A stretch of DNA of 64,000 bases from a virus. The DNA is taken from positions 1 to 64,000 of the IMG/VR virus record IMGVR_UViG_3300024319_000502, one strand, 5' to 3'. Made by a program: the position numbers and the translations under genes. Below, piece after piece: positions 49,715 through 58,944 of this stretch; positions within the stretch are counted from its first letter, which is position 1, and each line of letters starts with the position of its first letter. A model generated the notes under the pieces. The model saw only the letters and a list, made by a program, of their open reading frames with translations, ran no database searches and was not told where the DNA came from.

Positions 49715-49715
49715 C

Positions 49716-49744
49716 TTGACCATAAATTCGTAATTCGCTATAAT
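49716..49744 (+). promoter_or_regulatory. TTGACC-class sigma70 promoter of the VWA gene
   Basis: TTGACC (49716-49721), 17-base spacer, TATAAT (49739-49744), then TTTAAG and an AAGGAG SD before ATG 49769. Confidence 0.75.
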
Positions 49745-49768
49745 GTATTTAAGAATAAAGGAGCGGAC

Positions 49769-51073
49769 ATGGCAACTACTACAACATCAAACACAAAAGA
49801 TTTAGAAGACAAGTTCAAAGACATACTAGGTCCTACAGATAAAGCTGTTGACAGAGAAGCAAGAGAACGTCTAATTACTGCTCGAGTAGGTCTACTACTT
49901 AAACAACCATTCTTTGGTAACCTAGCAACAAGACTAACACTTACTAATGCAGACGAATGGTGTCCTACAGCCGCAACAGACGGTCGTAAATTTTACTATA
50001 ATTCACGCTTTATCATGATGTTAGAAGATGAAAACGAGTGTGAATTCTTGTTTGGTCATGAAGTTCTTCATGCTGTCTATGAGCATATTGGTAGACGTGT
50101 TGACAACGAACACGAAGCTCAACTTTCAAATATTGCCGCTGACTATTGTGTTAATGGCGATCTAGTTCAACAAAAGGTAGGTCGTATGATTACTACTGTT
50201 CCTTGTTTACATGAAACAAAATACTATGGTTGGTCATATGAACAAGTGTACAAAGATCTATATGATAATGCTGAAAAGATTGATATCAGCAGTCTAGTAG
50301 ATCAAATGTTAGATGAACATTTAGACAACGAACAATCAACTAATGAATCAGAAGGTAATGGTCAAGGTTCAGATGAAAAAGAATCTAAAAGCAAACGTCC
50401 TACACTAAGTGAACAAGACCTTAAAGAAATTAAAGATGAGATGAAAGAAGCTCTTGTTAATGCGGCCAAACAAACTAGTAATGCAGGACAGTTACCTAGT
50501 GGTGTTAAACGTATACTTTCAGATATCACAGAACCTAAAATGAATTGGCGTGACCTACTTCGTCAACAGTTAGAGTCAACTATTAAAAGTGACTTTACGT
50601 TTGCTCGTCCTAGTCGTAGAGGTTGGCATATGGATGCTATACTTCCGGGTATGAAAAACGATCAAATGATTGATATTGCACTTGCTATTGATAGTTCAGG
50701 TTCAATGGATGATAAAATGTTAACAGACATCAAGAGTGAAGTTAAAGGTATCACAGAAGAATTTTCAAACTTTAAAATACATATGTTTAGCTTTGATACA
50801 GCCGTACACAATCCAGAAGAATATACTAGTGATAACTTAGATGACATCACAGAGTATGAAATACAAGGTGGTGGCGGTACTGATTTTGGTTGTATGTTTG
50901 ATTACCTTAAGAAAGAAATGATTGAACCAAAAAGACTAGTAGTATTTACAGATGGTTATCCATGGGATACCTGGGGTGATCCTAACTACTGCGAAACTGT
51001 TTGGATCATACATTCAAACGATAATCCTACTCCGCCCTTTGGTACTTGGGCAAAATACGAAGAAGAACAATAA
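49769..51073 (+). CDS. VWA-domain protein with metallopeptidase-like domain (DUF2201-type)
   Basis: 434 residues. FGHEVLHAVYEHIGRR (about 93-108) is an H-E-x-x-H metal site of the putative metallopeptidase domain, followed by CVNGDL. A charged linker (about 185-215) leads to a VWA domain with the MIDAS start IDSSGSM near 310, GGGGTDF as the MIDAS Thr and VVFTDGY as the last Asp. Such proteins often work with MoxR ATPases. Here that partner is at 43734. Confidence 0.8.
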   Translation: MATTTTSNTKDLEDKFKDILGPTDKAVDREARERLITARVGLLLKQPFFGNLATRLTLTNADEWCPTAATDGRKFYYNSRFIMMLEDENECEFLFGHEVLHAVYEHIGRRVDNEHEAQLSNIAADYCVNGDLVQQKVGRMITTVPCLHETKYYGWSYEQVYKDLYDNAEKIDISSLVDQMLDEHLDNEQSTNESEGNGQGSDEKESKSKRPTLSEQDLKEIKDEMKEALVNAAKQTSNAGQLPSGVKRILSDITEPKMNWRDLLRQQLESTIKSDFTFARPSRRGWHMDAILPGMKNDQMIDIALAIDSSGSMDDKMLTDIKSEVKGITEEFSNFKIHMFSFDTAVHNPEEYTSDNLDDITEYEIQGGGGTDFGCMFDYLKKEMIEPKRLVVFTDGYPWDTWGDPNYCETVWIIHSNDNPTPPFGTWAKYEEEQ

Positions 51074-51079
51074 TATTTT

Positions 51080-51094
51080 GGTAAAAAATTTACC
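51080..51094 (+). other. Intergenic hairpin GGTAAA/TTTACC
   Basis: A perfect six-base palindromic hairpin with a three-base loop just after the VWA stop. Without a U-tract, so a weak terminator or a protein-binding site. It contains the TTTGGTAAAA element seen in two other gaps. Confidence 0.3.
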
Positions 51095-51161
51095 ACCTGA
51101 TGTTGCGACCTGTTAAATATCAGTGTAATATTACATACTTATAAGTTAAAGGAAGAAACAA

Positions 51162-51473
51162 ATGGCTGACAAGAAGAAAAAAGTTGAAGAAGCTAAAGTA
51201 GATGAAGCTTCAACAGTTGATAAATCGACACAGGCAGTAATCGATGAAGGTAATAAACAACTAGAACAACTAACAGTTAATGACTTAATTGTTATTAAAA
51301 ACGTGTTTGATGCTTGCTCACAACGAGGTGCTTTTAAAGCAGAAGAGTTTCAAACAGTAGGTGCAGTATATACAAAGTTATCAAACTTTTTGACTACTAT
51401 TATGCCACCACAACAACCTGAAGGGGAGTCTGCAGAAGAGCCTAAAGGTGAAGAATCAAAAGGAGAATCATAA
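51162..51473 (+). CDS. Hypothetical protein, 103 aa
   Basis: Lys/Glu-rich N-terminus, a central helix pair (LTVNDLIVIKNVFDACSQRG) and a Pro/Glu-rich end (EGESAEEPKGEE). AAGGAAG SD. Looks like a small head- or replication-associated protein of T4-like marine phages; I cannot name it. Confidence 0.5.
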   Translation: MADKKKKVEEAKVDEASTVDKSTQAVIDEGNKQLEQLTVNDLIVIKNVFDACSQRGAFKAEEFQTVGAVYTKLSNFLTTIMPPQQPEGESAEEPKGEESKGES

Positions 51474-51475
51474 TT

Positions 51476-52138
51476 ATGATGAAACATATAGGTAAGCACA
51501 ACAACAAAAAAGTTGTAGTCGTGTTTAGAAAAATACCTGGAGATGATCACTTAGCTCTAGTAGTGTACGGTGATAATATTCCAAGTCAAATACATGATGA
51601 TATCATGAAAGTAGTAGAAGGACCAGTTGGACAGCAAGAGCATGAATTTGCTAGTGCTTTACATCGTTCGGTATTAACTGATGGTAGAAATGCTCTTTCA
51701 GCATTGCACTCAGAAGGATATTTGAAAAAGGTTCCTACTAACCAAGTTATCATGACACCAAACTCAACATCATCAGTACGTTTAGATGAACTGAATAATA
51801 TTGTTGATAAACTTAATACTGGTGAAGAAGCTAAAGCAGAACTAGCGGCCAATGACGCGGCAAGAGGTATTGTTGACCCTACAGCTAGTCAGAAAGCAAG
51901 AGCTAAAGCACAAGCACCAGCAGACGGTGCATTGCAAGATGACGATATTGCTAACAACATGCTTGCTCAAGCTGAGCAAATGGAAACTGAAGCTAAATCA
52001 TTAATGGCAGAAGCTAAACGCATGGTTAAAGAAGCAAAGGATATGCTACCAAAGCCTAAGAAAAGTAACAGCAGTAAGAAAGCAGTACAGGCAAAGGTTA
52101 GTACAGCCAAAAAAAGAGCAACGAAAGCGACGGCCTAA
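51476..52138 (+). CDS. Hypothetical protein with basic Lys/Ala-rich tail, 220 aa
   Basis: The first 110 residues are a compact alpha/beta domain (VVVVFRKIPGDDHLALVVY); the remainder is a helical linker and a histone-like tail (KKSNSSKKAVQAK, KKRATKATA). The basic tail suggests nucleic acid binding. Co-transcribed with the gene before it. Confidence 0.5.
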   Translation: MMKHIGKHNNKKVVVVFRKIPGDDHLALVVYGDNIPSQIHDDIMKVVEGPVGQQEHEFASALHRSVLTDGRNALSALHSEGYLKKVPTNQVIMTPNSTSSVRLDELNNIVDKLNTGEEAKAELAANDAARGIVDPTASQKARAKAQAPADGALQDDDIANNMLAQAEQMETEAKSLMAEAKRMVKEAKDMLPKPKKSNSSKKAVQAKVSTAKKRATKATA

Positions 52139-52141
52139 TAG

Positions 52142-52450
52142 ATGGCTACCGGACTCAGCCAAGAGTTTCTTGAAAAATGGGAAGACCTTGTTGAAGGGGT
52201 TGAAAAGAAAGATATTCCTATAGAGTGTATTAAAAGAGTGGTCATTCGATTAAAGAATGGCCGCAGACGTTATTTTAATATGTCAACTCTGAGAAAGCAA
52301 GGTCTTAACATTCATGAACTCGAATTTGCATTAAATGAAAAACTGAAACGCTATGACGCAAACATTGACGGTATTGATTTCTTTGTTGATGTTGAGTCAG
52401 TTGCTGAACTAATCCAACCCGAAACAGACGAACTGCTTAGGAAGTTATAA
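52142..52450 (+). CDS. Hypothetical protein, 102 aa
   Basis: Mixed fold with RVVIRLKNGRRRYFNMS and DANIDGIDFFVDVESVAE. A small conserved-looking phage protein between the basic-tailed protein and DHFR. One-base overlap with folA. No family recognised. Confidence 0.5.
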   Translation: MATGLSQEFLEKWEDLVEGVEKKDIPIECIKRVVIRLKNGRRRYFNMSTLRKQGLNIHELEFALNEKLKRYDANIDGIDFFVDVESVAELIQPETDELLRKL

Positions 52451-52905
52451 TGAAAGCCATACTGGCCTGTGATCCAAAAGGCGGTATTGGTAAGGACAAT
52501 AAACTACCGTGGGATCGTTTAGACGGTGACCTCAAACGTTTTAAACAATTAACTGACGGAGAAAGAATTGTCATGGGTAGGAATACCTGGGACAGTTTAC
52601 CAGTTAAACCACTTCCTAATAGACATCATTGGGTAATGACAACACACGGTGAAGATCTTAAAGGCTACAAACATGTTACACAACTATTAAATGATGTTTT
52701 CCTTACAGATGACGTTTGGTTAATAGGTGGTGCTACATTGTTCAAACAACAGTACAATAAAATCAACACACTACATCTATCAGTAACATATTCAGTCTAC
52801 GATTGTGATACATACATTGACTTAGATAAAATTTATCAAGACTTTGAACTACAATCAAGAACAGAACATTCTGATCACGCATATGAGATATTGACAAGAA
52901 AATGA
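52450..52905 (+). CDS. folA: Dihydrofolate reductase
   Basis: 151 residues. ILACDPKGGIGKDNKLPWDRLDGDLKRFK contains the Met20-loop equivalent and substrate Asp; VMGRNTWDSLP and WLIGGATLF are the NADPH-binding blocks. It regenerates tetrahydrofolate consumed by ThyA, whose gene overlaps it by four bases. Confidence 0.9.
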   Translation: MKAILACDPKGGIGKDNKLPWDRLDGDLKRFKQLTDGERIVMGRNTWDSLPVKPLPNRHHWVMTTHGEDLKGYKHVTQLLNDVFLTDDVWLIGGATLFKQQYNKINTLHLSVTYSVYDCDTYIDLDKIYQDFELQSRTEHSDHAYEILTRK

Positions 52906-53723
52906 AACAATACTTAGAGAGCTTACAGCATATACTAGATAACGGTAAAATCAAAGATGATCGTACCGGAGTAGGCACACAGTCAGTGTTCGGGCATCAG
53001 ATGCGTTTTGATTTATCTAAAGGTTTTCCTGCTGTTACTACAAAAAAACTTGCGTTCAAGGCTTGCTTGAGTGAACTATTATGGTTTATAGAAGGTTCAA
53101 CAGACGAACGTCGACTAGCAGAAATACTGCACGGCACTAGAGATAGTGAAAAGAAAACTATATGGACTGCTAATGCTCAAGCACACGGCAGTAATGACCT
53201 AGGTCCAGTATATGGTAAGCAATGGAGAGAGTGGGAAACTGATCGCTTAGTTATAGACCAACTACAAGATCTAATAGACACAATTAAAACTGATCCTACC
53301 AGTCGTAGACTTATACTCACAGCATGGAATCCAGGGCAAGTAGAAGATATGGCTTTACCACCTTGTCATTGTTTTGTACAATTCTTTGTACAAGATAATA
53401 AGCTGAGCTGTCAACTGTATCAACGTTCATGTGATATGTTTTTGGGTGTACCATTCAACATTGCTAGTTACTCAATACTAACACACATGATAGCACAGGT
53501 ATGTGGACTAGGTGTAGGAGAGTTTGTATGGACAGGAGGAGACTGTCATATCTATCTAAATCATATAGAACAGGTTAAAGAACAACTTACTAGACAACCA
53601 AAAGAACTGCCAACATTATGGCTAAATCCAGACATAAAAAGCATTGACAAGTTCACCATGAGTGATGTTATAATACAGGATTACAATCCAATGGATTCAA
53701 TTAAAGCGGAGATGGCAGTATGA
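52902..53723 (+). CDS. thyA: Thymidylate synthase ThyA
   Basis: 273 residues. The nucleophile lies in LPPCHCFVQFF; RRLILTAWNPGQ, CQLYQRSCDMFLGVPFNIASYS and HIYLNHIEQ are the phosphate-, dUMP- and folate-binding signatures. All standard residues are present. The phage makes dTMP for its AT-rich DNA together with the adjacent DHFR. Confidence 0.95.
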   Translation: MKQYLESLQHILDNGKIKDDRTGVGTQSVFGHQMRFDLSKGFPAVTTKKLAFKACLSELLWFIEGSTDERRLAEILHGTRDSEKKTIWTANAQAHGSNDLGPVYGKQWREWETDRLVIDQLQDLIDTIKTDPTSRRLILTAWNPGQVEDMALPPCHCFVQFFVQDNKLSCQLYQRSCDMFLGVPFNIASYSILTHMIAQVCGLGVGEFVWTGGDCHIYLNHIEQVKEQLTRQPKELPTLWLNPDIKSIDKFTMSDVIIQDYNPMDSIKAEMAV

Positions 53724-54001
53724 CAACACTAGAAAAACATAGAGTAAGATTATTAGTACATGACGAAAAGACAAGCTTAGATAAAGATGAACTATTTTGG
53801 AAAGTAGCGGATATGCTACAACCTAAAGAAGAGTTTAAATGGGCTCAATCAAATAACATTGAATTACATTACGAAGTGCATGACGATACCAAATGGCATG
53901 GTATAGGAAGTCAGGTACTAGTCTACGCTGATCTAAACAGTAGTCAGTATTCAGATTATATACTAAACTTTTACGAGTTTGAAAGTGAAGACTGGAAATA
54001 A
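53720..54001 (+). CDS. Small hypothetical protein, 93 aa
   Basis: Acidic protein with alternating strands (YEVHDDTKWHGIGSQVLVYADL). ATGA overlap with thyA. No motif recognised. Confidence 0.5.
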   Translation: MTTLEKHRVRLLVHDEKTSLDKDELFWKVADMLQPKEEFKWAQSNNIELHYEVHDDTKWHGIGSQVLVYADLNSSQYSDYILNFYEFESEDWK

Positions 54002-54003
54002 AT

Positions 54004-54957
54004 TTGAACATACTAGTTAGTGGTGGATTAGGTTTCATAGGACACGAAGTTGTCCGTTTGCTAGGTGATCATAATGTTATAGTCATTGACAGCATGACTA
54101 ACTATGACTTTATTCCTCTAGATCAAATGATGAAACTGTTTCAACTACGTCAAGGTGACTTACGTAATCAGGTTCCTAACAAGCGTGTTGATATAAGAGA
54201 CAAGGCACAGGTCGACTCTGTGTTTGAAAACTTTAAGCCAGACGTAGTCATACACCTAGCTAGTTACCCAAGACAGAAAGTAGTGTTAGAAAATCCTGGG
54301 GTAGCTTCAGAAGTTATGTCAACAGGACTAATCAACTTATTAGAAGCTAGTAAGAAAACAGTTTCAAAATTTGTTTATGTATCGAGCTCAATGGTATATG
54401 GAGACTTCGACGATCATGTTGAAGAAACACAACCATGTGATCCTCGTGGGCAGTATGCTATAATGAAGTATATGGGAGAGAAGTTAGTTGAAGATTACAG
54501 TAAACACTTTGACTATACTATCATACGTCCAAGTGCAGTATATGGTCCTAGAGATGTTGAAGATAGAGTATTAAGTAAATTTGTGTTAGGTGCTCTTAAC
54601 AATGATACACTAAAAGTAAGAGGCGTTGATGAGATACTAGACTTTACATATGTCACTGACACAGCACAAGGTATTGCACTTGCATCAACTAAAGACTGCA
54701 AGTATGCGATATACAACATTACTAGATGTGAGGACACACCTGTTACCTTAGCCCAGGCGGCTACTACTGTAGTAAAACTTACCGGACAAGGTAGTTGGTT
54801 AGAATATGCAAAGGATCCAAACTTTCCAAGTAGAGGTAGACTAAGTATTGATAGAGCTAGATCAGATCTAGGATATAATCCCCAAGTAGATTTTGAACAA
54901 GGCTGTCAACAATATATTAATTGGATGAAGGCCAATGATTCCATTTATAAATCTTAA
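54004..54957 (+). CDS. NAD-dependent nucleotide-sugar epimerase/dehydratase
   Basis: 317 residues, TTG start. ILVSGGLGFIGHEVVRLL is the G-x-x-G-x-x-G dinucleotide site; VYVSSSMVYGD and YAIMKYMGE supply Ser and the Y-x-x-x-K pair of extended SDRs. IIRPSAVYGPRD and FTYVTDTAQG are substrate-site signatures. It probably works with the DegT enzyme encoded in the next gene on the same nucleotide sugar. A 23-base overlap joins them. Confidence 0.85.
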   Translation: MNILVSGGLGFIGHEVVRLLGDHNVIVIDSMTNYDFIPLDQMMKLFQLRQGDLRNQVPNKRVDIRDKAQVDSVFENFKPDVVIHLASYPRQKVVLENPGVASEVMSTGLINLLEASKKTVSKFVYVSSSMVYGDFDDHVEETQPCDPRGQYAIMKYMGEKLVEDYSKHFDYTIIRPSAVYGPRDVEDRVLSKFVLGALNNDTLKVRGVDEILDFTYVTDTAQGIALASTKDCKYAIYNITRCEDTPVTLAQAATTVVKLTGQGSWLEYAKDPNFPSRGRLSIDRARSDLGYNPQVDFEQGCQQYINWMKANDSIYKS

Positions 54958-56056
54958 ACTACAATACAACAACATTCGTAAAGAAATACTAGATGCTACC
55001 GACGAAGTACTGTCTAGTGGTGTTCTCATGAATGGACCCAATACAGAGTTACTAGAGTTTCAACTGGCTAGACGTATGGAAGTTCCTCATGTTGTTTGTG
55101 TGGGATCAGGTACAGAAGCATTAGAAATAATAGCTAGATTCCACAAAGAAAGTTTTTACGGTGTCACTAAAACAAAGCCACGTGTAATTGTTCCTGCATT
55201 AACTTATCCTGCTACTATTAATGCTTTCATTAGTACTGGGTGGGACGTTATTATAGGAGAAGTCAACGCTGAAACAGGAATATTAGATTTAGAAAAAATA
55301 ACAATAGACGACTTTGATGCTGTTTGTATAGTTGGATTATACGGGCAACCTGTGTTTGCTGATTGGTACCTGCGTAGGAAAGAAGGACACAATAAACTAG
55401 ATGGAAAAATAATTATTGAAGATGCCGCTCAACATTGGCTTGCCAGTGACTATAGTGGTGCTCCTATAATGAAAGCTATATCATTTGACCCTACTAAGAA
55501 CTTACCTAACTATGGTAGTGGTGGTGCTATTGCATGTTGGGACGAGTATGCAATGAATTGGTTTAGGATGTATAGAGACAACGGTAAGCCACATAAAAAT
55601 AGTTACGGTACTAACTCACGCATCTCAGAAGTAGATGCCGCACAGATGTTAGTTAAATTAAAATATCTAGATGGTTGGCAAGAACGTAGATTAGCTATTG
55701 CTGAATACTATTGTGAACGTTTTGAACAAGAAGCACCGCATGTCAGAGTGCTTATGAGTAAGATGATAAACAAAGCAATGCACGGATTACAGAAGTTTGT
55801 TATTGAAATAGATCATAGAGACCGTGTTAAAGATTTATTACTGACAGATGGTATTGAATGTAAAGTACACTATGAACAACCGTTACATGAAATGGAACCT
55901 TATGGTAACTTTCCAGGTCCAAATATTATTAGTGCGGCCAGTGCGTTAGCAAGACGTGTGTTAAGTTTACCTTTCTATCCTGAACTAACTGACAAAGAAA
56001 TAAAACTAATTGCCGATCGTGTTATTCATCATGTAGAGAGTGATACCTCTCAGTAA
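54935..56056 (+). CDS. DegT/DnrJ/EryC1-family aminotransferase
   Basis: 373 residues, full length. FINLKLQYNNIRKEI is the family start, VCVGSGTEALEII the PLP-phosphate loop, IIIEDAAQHW the Asp that binds the pyridine nitrogen and SFDPTKNLPNYGSGGAI the Lys region (Lys in PTKN). NSRISEVDAAQ follows as usual. It aminates a keto nucleotide sugar from the preceding epimerase. Its 3' end overlaps the convergent minus-strand gene by 35 bases. Confidence 0.85.
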   Translation: MIPFINLKLQYNNIRKEILDATDEVLSSGVLMNGPNTELLEFQLARRMEVPHVVCVGSGTEALEIIARFHKESFYGVTKTKPRVIVPALTYPATINAFISTGWDVIIGEVNAETGILDLEKITIDDFDAVCIVGLYGQPVFADWYLRRKEGHNKLDGKIIIEDAAQHWLASDYSGAPIMKAISFDPTKNLPNYGSGGAIACWDEYAMNWFRMYRDNGKPHKNSYGTNSRISEVDAAQMLVKLKYLDGWQERRLAIAEYYCERFEQEAPHVRVLMSKMINKAMHGLQKFVIEIDHRDRVKDLLLTDGIECKVHYEQPLHEMEPYGNFPGPNIISAASALARRVLSLPFYPELTDKEIKLIADRVIHHVESDTSQ

Positions 56057-57818
56057 GCCACTGCCAATCGTAACTAAGTTTTAGTAGATCAAAGTCACCG
56101 TTGACTTCTTCGTAGTAATCAACAGCATCCTTAGAACCCATCATTGACCATTTACCTTTAGTACCTTGACCTTTATTCAACCAAGCACGTAATCTATATT
56201 CAGTTTCTACATCACTGTCTTGAGATAGACTGTGTTTAAGTTTTACAACTTCACGGAATGCTGAACGCCACGCCATGAATTCATCATCAGCATAGTTAGC
56301 TTGACCTGATAATATAGGAACTACTTCGTGTTGTTGATCAAGTGTAAAGTCTAATCCAGGTGCAGTGTTTTCTAACACTAGTTTTTTGTTGTATGCTATC
56401 ATGGCCATGTGTCCGTACTCTAATCCATTTATAGGATTACGTGCATGAAATATATAATGTTTTGGTTGCTGTAGACAGTCTGGTTGCCATGCCCAATCAA
56501 AGTTGTCATCAACTTTTAACTTGGCAAACACAGCAAAAAACCACGGGGTACTACTGACCTTAGCCGCGGCCTGATAAGCGGCTACACGACCCTTAACGTT
56601 GCTTACACGGTGTATTGTGTTAGTGTTTACTGTGTTAGTTAAGTGTTGAAAGTTTTCTTCTCTATTAACTTCACCGTTATCAATGAACACTATGTCCAAT
56701 GGTTTGTCCCGAACAGTCTGATGTGTTTTATCTATAAATTCATAATCCCATAACTGTTCTTTAACTTCTACTATAGCCTGTCTTGGTACTATAACTGTTG
56801 TACCTCTCGTAGTTAACGGTGTAACTGTTTTAGTTTTTGCTCTCCATAATGGCACTGCTGGAAGACTACCTTGATAATCATCATTCTGAAAAACTATCAA
56901 TGGATCTACTAACTTACATTGTTTAACTTGTTCAACATGACTGTCCTCTGTGTGTCTAATCCAAGGTATAGGTAATCTAGGAACTGATATGTTAAGAAAG
57001 TTTAAATCATACCAATCTAATAATTCAACACTGTCTATACGTTGTTTAAAACTTGGTACGTGCATAAAGAATGTGTCTCCAAACTTCTCTCCGTCTGATT
57101 GAAAAACATGTAACATTCCTTGTTGCCAAGTTTCAGGATGCCAAGTAAAATCAAAGTCTGTATAGTCACATAAGCTACTTAGGATCCAAACAAACTCTAC
57201 GTCATCTGGCAATGAATTAGATACTCTTTTTAAAGTGTCTAAGTAATTGTCAAAATATCTACTCTTTTTAATAACATCTATGTCAGGTGTTACTGTGTTT
57301 TCATTGTTATGATTAATTATAACAGCTTGATCCGCAACTTTGGTACCTCGAGCATGTACCTGTGTTACATATTTTACATCTCGTGCATCTGGAACATGAT
57401 AAACTGGGCCTCCAGTCTTTTGATGCTGTGTGCCAAACTGATATTGATACGGAGGATCTGTTGGATCAGGATGCCAACTAGTGTCAAAGTCGTTAACAGT
57501 GTCAGGTATTTCCCAACTGTCTAGGGTTGGTAATCTTGTTATTGTTGTATCATTATGATAGTTAGTTTCTTGATAATCTTGTTTAGGAACTAGATACGTC
57601 CCGCTATCTTTTTGCCACTGACTAGGCCAAGCATGTCGCTGATGTTTTTCCCAAGGTGCAGGTTCCCAAAAGAAGTCCCACCCTGTGTAATCACTATAAG
57701 TATTTACAATCCAGCAGTAACGAGTACGTGACTGTTGCTGTGCATGTTCAATGGAACTTGCCTCTTTTTCAAAAGGAACAACGTTTGGTTTTTTACCTAT
57801 ATAAAATATATCAAACAT
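56022..57818 (-). CDS. Large repeat protein with W-P-W-Q modules and GT-A-like segment
   Basis: 598 residues from ATG 57818 (an upstream ATG would overlap the divergent gene). Three or four modules recur: a hydrophobic strand, a Y/F-D-F-x-W-x-P-x-x-W-Q turn and H-x-F (e.g. DYTGWDFFWEPAPW, DYTDFDFTWHPETWQQ, DDNFDWAWQPDCLQQ). The segment DIVFIDNGEVNREEN then RVAAYQAAAKVSSTPWFF resembles a GT2-like donor half. It may bind or build glycans. I do not know the family. It stands next to two GT10-like genes transcribed the other way. Confidence 0.5.
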   Translation of the reverse strand: MFDIFYIGKKPNVVPFEKEASSIEHAQQQSRTRYCWIVNTYSDYTGWDFFWEPAPWEKHQRHAWPSQWQKDSGTYLVPKQDYQETNYHNDTTITRLPTLDSWEIPDTVNDFDTSWHPDPTDPPYQYQFGTQHQKTGGPVYHVPDARDVKYVTQVHARGTKVADQAVIINHNNENTVTPDIDVIKKSRYFDNYLDTLKRVSNSLPDDVEFVWILSSLCDYTDFDFTWHPETWQQGMLHVFQSDGEKFGDTFFMHVPSFKQRIDSVELLDWYDLNFLNISVPRLPIPWIRHTEDSHVEQVKQCKLVDPLIVFQNDDYQGSLPAVPLWRAKTKTVTPLTTRGTTVIVPRQAIVEVKEQLWDYEFIDKTHQTVRDKPLDIVFIDNGEVNREENFQHLTNTVNTNTIHRVSNVKGRVAAYQAAAKVSSTPWFFAVFAKLKVDDNFDWAWQPDCLQQPKHYIFHARNPINGLEYGHMAMIAYNKKLVLENTAPGLDFTLDQQHEVVPILSGQANYADDEFMAWRSAFREVVKLKHSLSQDSDVETEYRLRAWLNKGQGTKGKWSMMGSKDAVDYYEEVNGDFDLLKLSYDWQWLTERYHSLHDE

Positions 57819-57825
57819 ATTAACT

Positions 57826-58944
57826 ATGATTAGAATTGATGAAATATATGATAACACATTTTGGCCGTATATTGCAAAGAATATACCCGATACAGCAATG
57901 TTTTATCATGACCCATTTGGCTGTAGTGATCCAGACAGTGTCTACGTTACTCCTAAGTCAAACGCTGAACGACTACAAAATTATATATACCTTTTTGACC
58001 AGGAGCCTGTAACTTTTGAAAGGCAAAAGCCAACTTGGGACAGTGTAAGAGAAAGAAGTAATTTTGATACTATAAACGAGCAACGTTGTGTATTAATAAC
58101 CAGTGAAAAGAATAGTGAAGAAGTAGAACGAGTTACAGACTATCTTATTGGCAAAAGCTTCTATTATTTCTTTCATGGATGGGCGGCATTAGATTGGTAT
58201 CGAGGTTATGACCGTACATTTCTTATTACTCCCCCTCGAGATAGAACAATAACAAAGACATTTATATCACCTAATCGTATAGTAGGTGGCGAACGCTTAC
58301 ATCGTGTTGCTATGCTATACCATTTTGAGAAACTTGGTTTGTTTGATAATCATATATCTGCTCCACTAATATGTCCAGTTGAAAATGAACACATAGCTAA
58401 AATATCTAGACAATTAAGAAATCAATATCCTGACATAGAACAAACATTTACTAATTCAACTAACTTTCCTAAACTGTTTAAAGGGGAACAAACTCAGCAG
58501 ATGCACAGTTGTTGGCTTAGTCTGTTTGATGAAAGTGCAGAAAGTTTGTTATACCATGTTTCGGAAACTGTTTGCTTTGGTAGGAAAAATCATCTGACTG
58601 AAAAAACATTTAAACCAATAGCAATGGGTATGCCTTTTGTAATTACAGGTACTCAGGGCTCGCTGGCATACTTGCGTGAATATGGATTTAAAACATTCGG
58701 TGACATATGGGACGAAAGTTATGATCTTGAACAAGATGACTTTAAGCGTTTAGAAAAGATAGCGATGCTGTTAAAAGAACTTGACAGTAAAACTGAAAGC
58801 GAAAAACAAAAAATATTTGAGCAGTGCATACCTATAATAGAACATAACTGGAATCATTTTTATCGCGGTGAGTTTGCTGACGTACTATGGAAAGAGCTTA
58901 TGTCAATGATGGAGGATATTCGTGATCACCTTAGCGATAGATAA
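57826..58944 (+). CDS. GT10-like glycosyltransferase (paralogue 3 of 4)
   Basis: 372 residues. C-terminal signature HVSETVC...LTEKTFKPIAMGMPFVITGTQG, then GFKTFGDIWDESYDLEQDD and R, the clearest copy of the family. The N-terminal half has an acidic FDQEP and a PPRDR loop. It starts seven bases from the divergent minus-strand ATG, so the two must share a bidirectional promoter region overlapping the coding starts. Confidence 0.6.
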   Translation: MIRIDEIYDNTFWPYIAKNIPDTAMFYHDPFGCSDPDSVYVTPKSNAERLQNYIYLFDQEPVTFERQKPTWDSVRERSNFDTINEQRCVLITSEKNSEEVERVTDYLIGKSFYYFFHGWAALDWYRGYDRTFLITPPRDRTITKTFISPNRIVGGERLHRVAMLYHFEKLGLFDNHISAPLICPVENEHIAKISRQLRNQYPDIEQTFTNSTNFPKLFKGEQTQQMHSCWLSLFDESAESLLYHVSETVCFGRKNHLTEKTFKPIAMGMPFVITGTQGSLAYLREYGFKTFGDIWDESYDLEQDDFKRLEKIAMLLKELDSKTESEKQKIFEQCIPIIEHNWNHFYRGEFADVLWKELMSMMEDIRDHLSDR

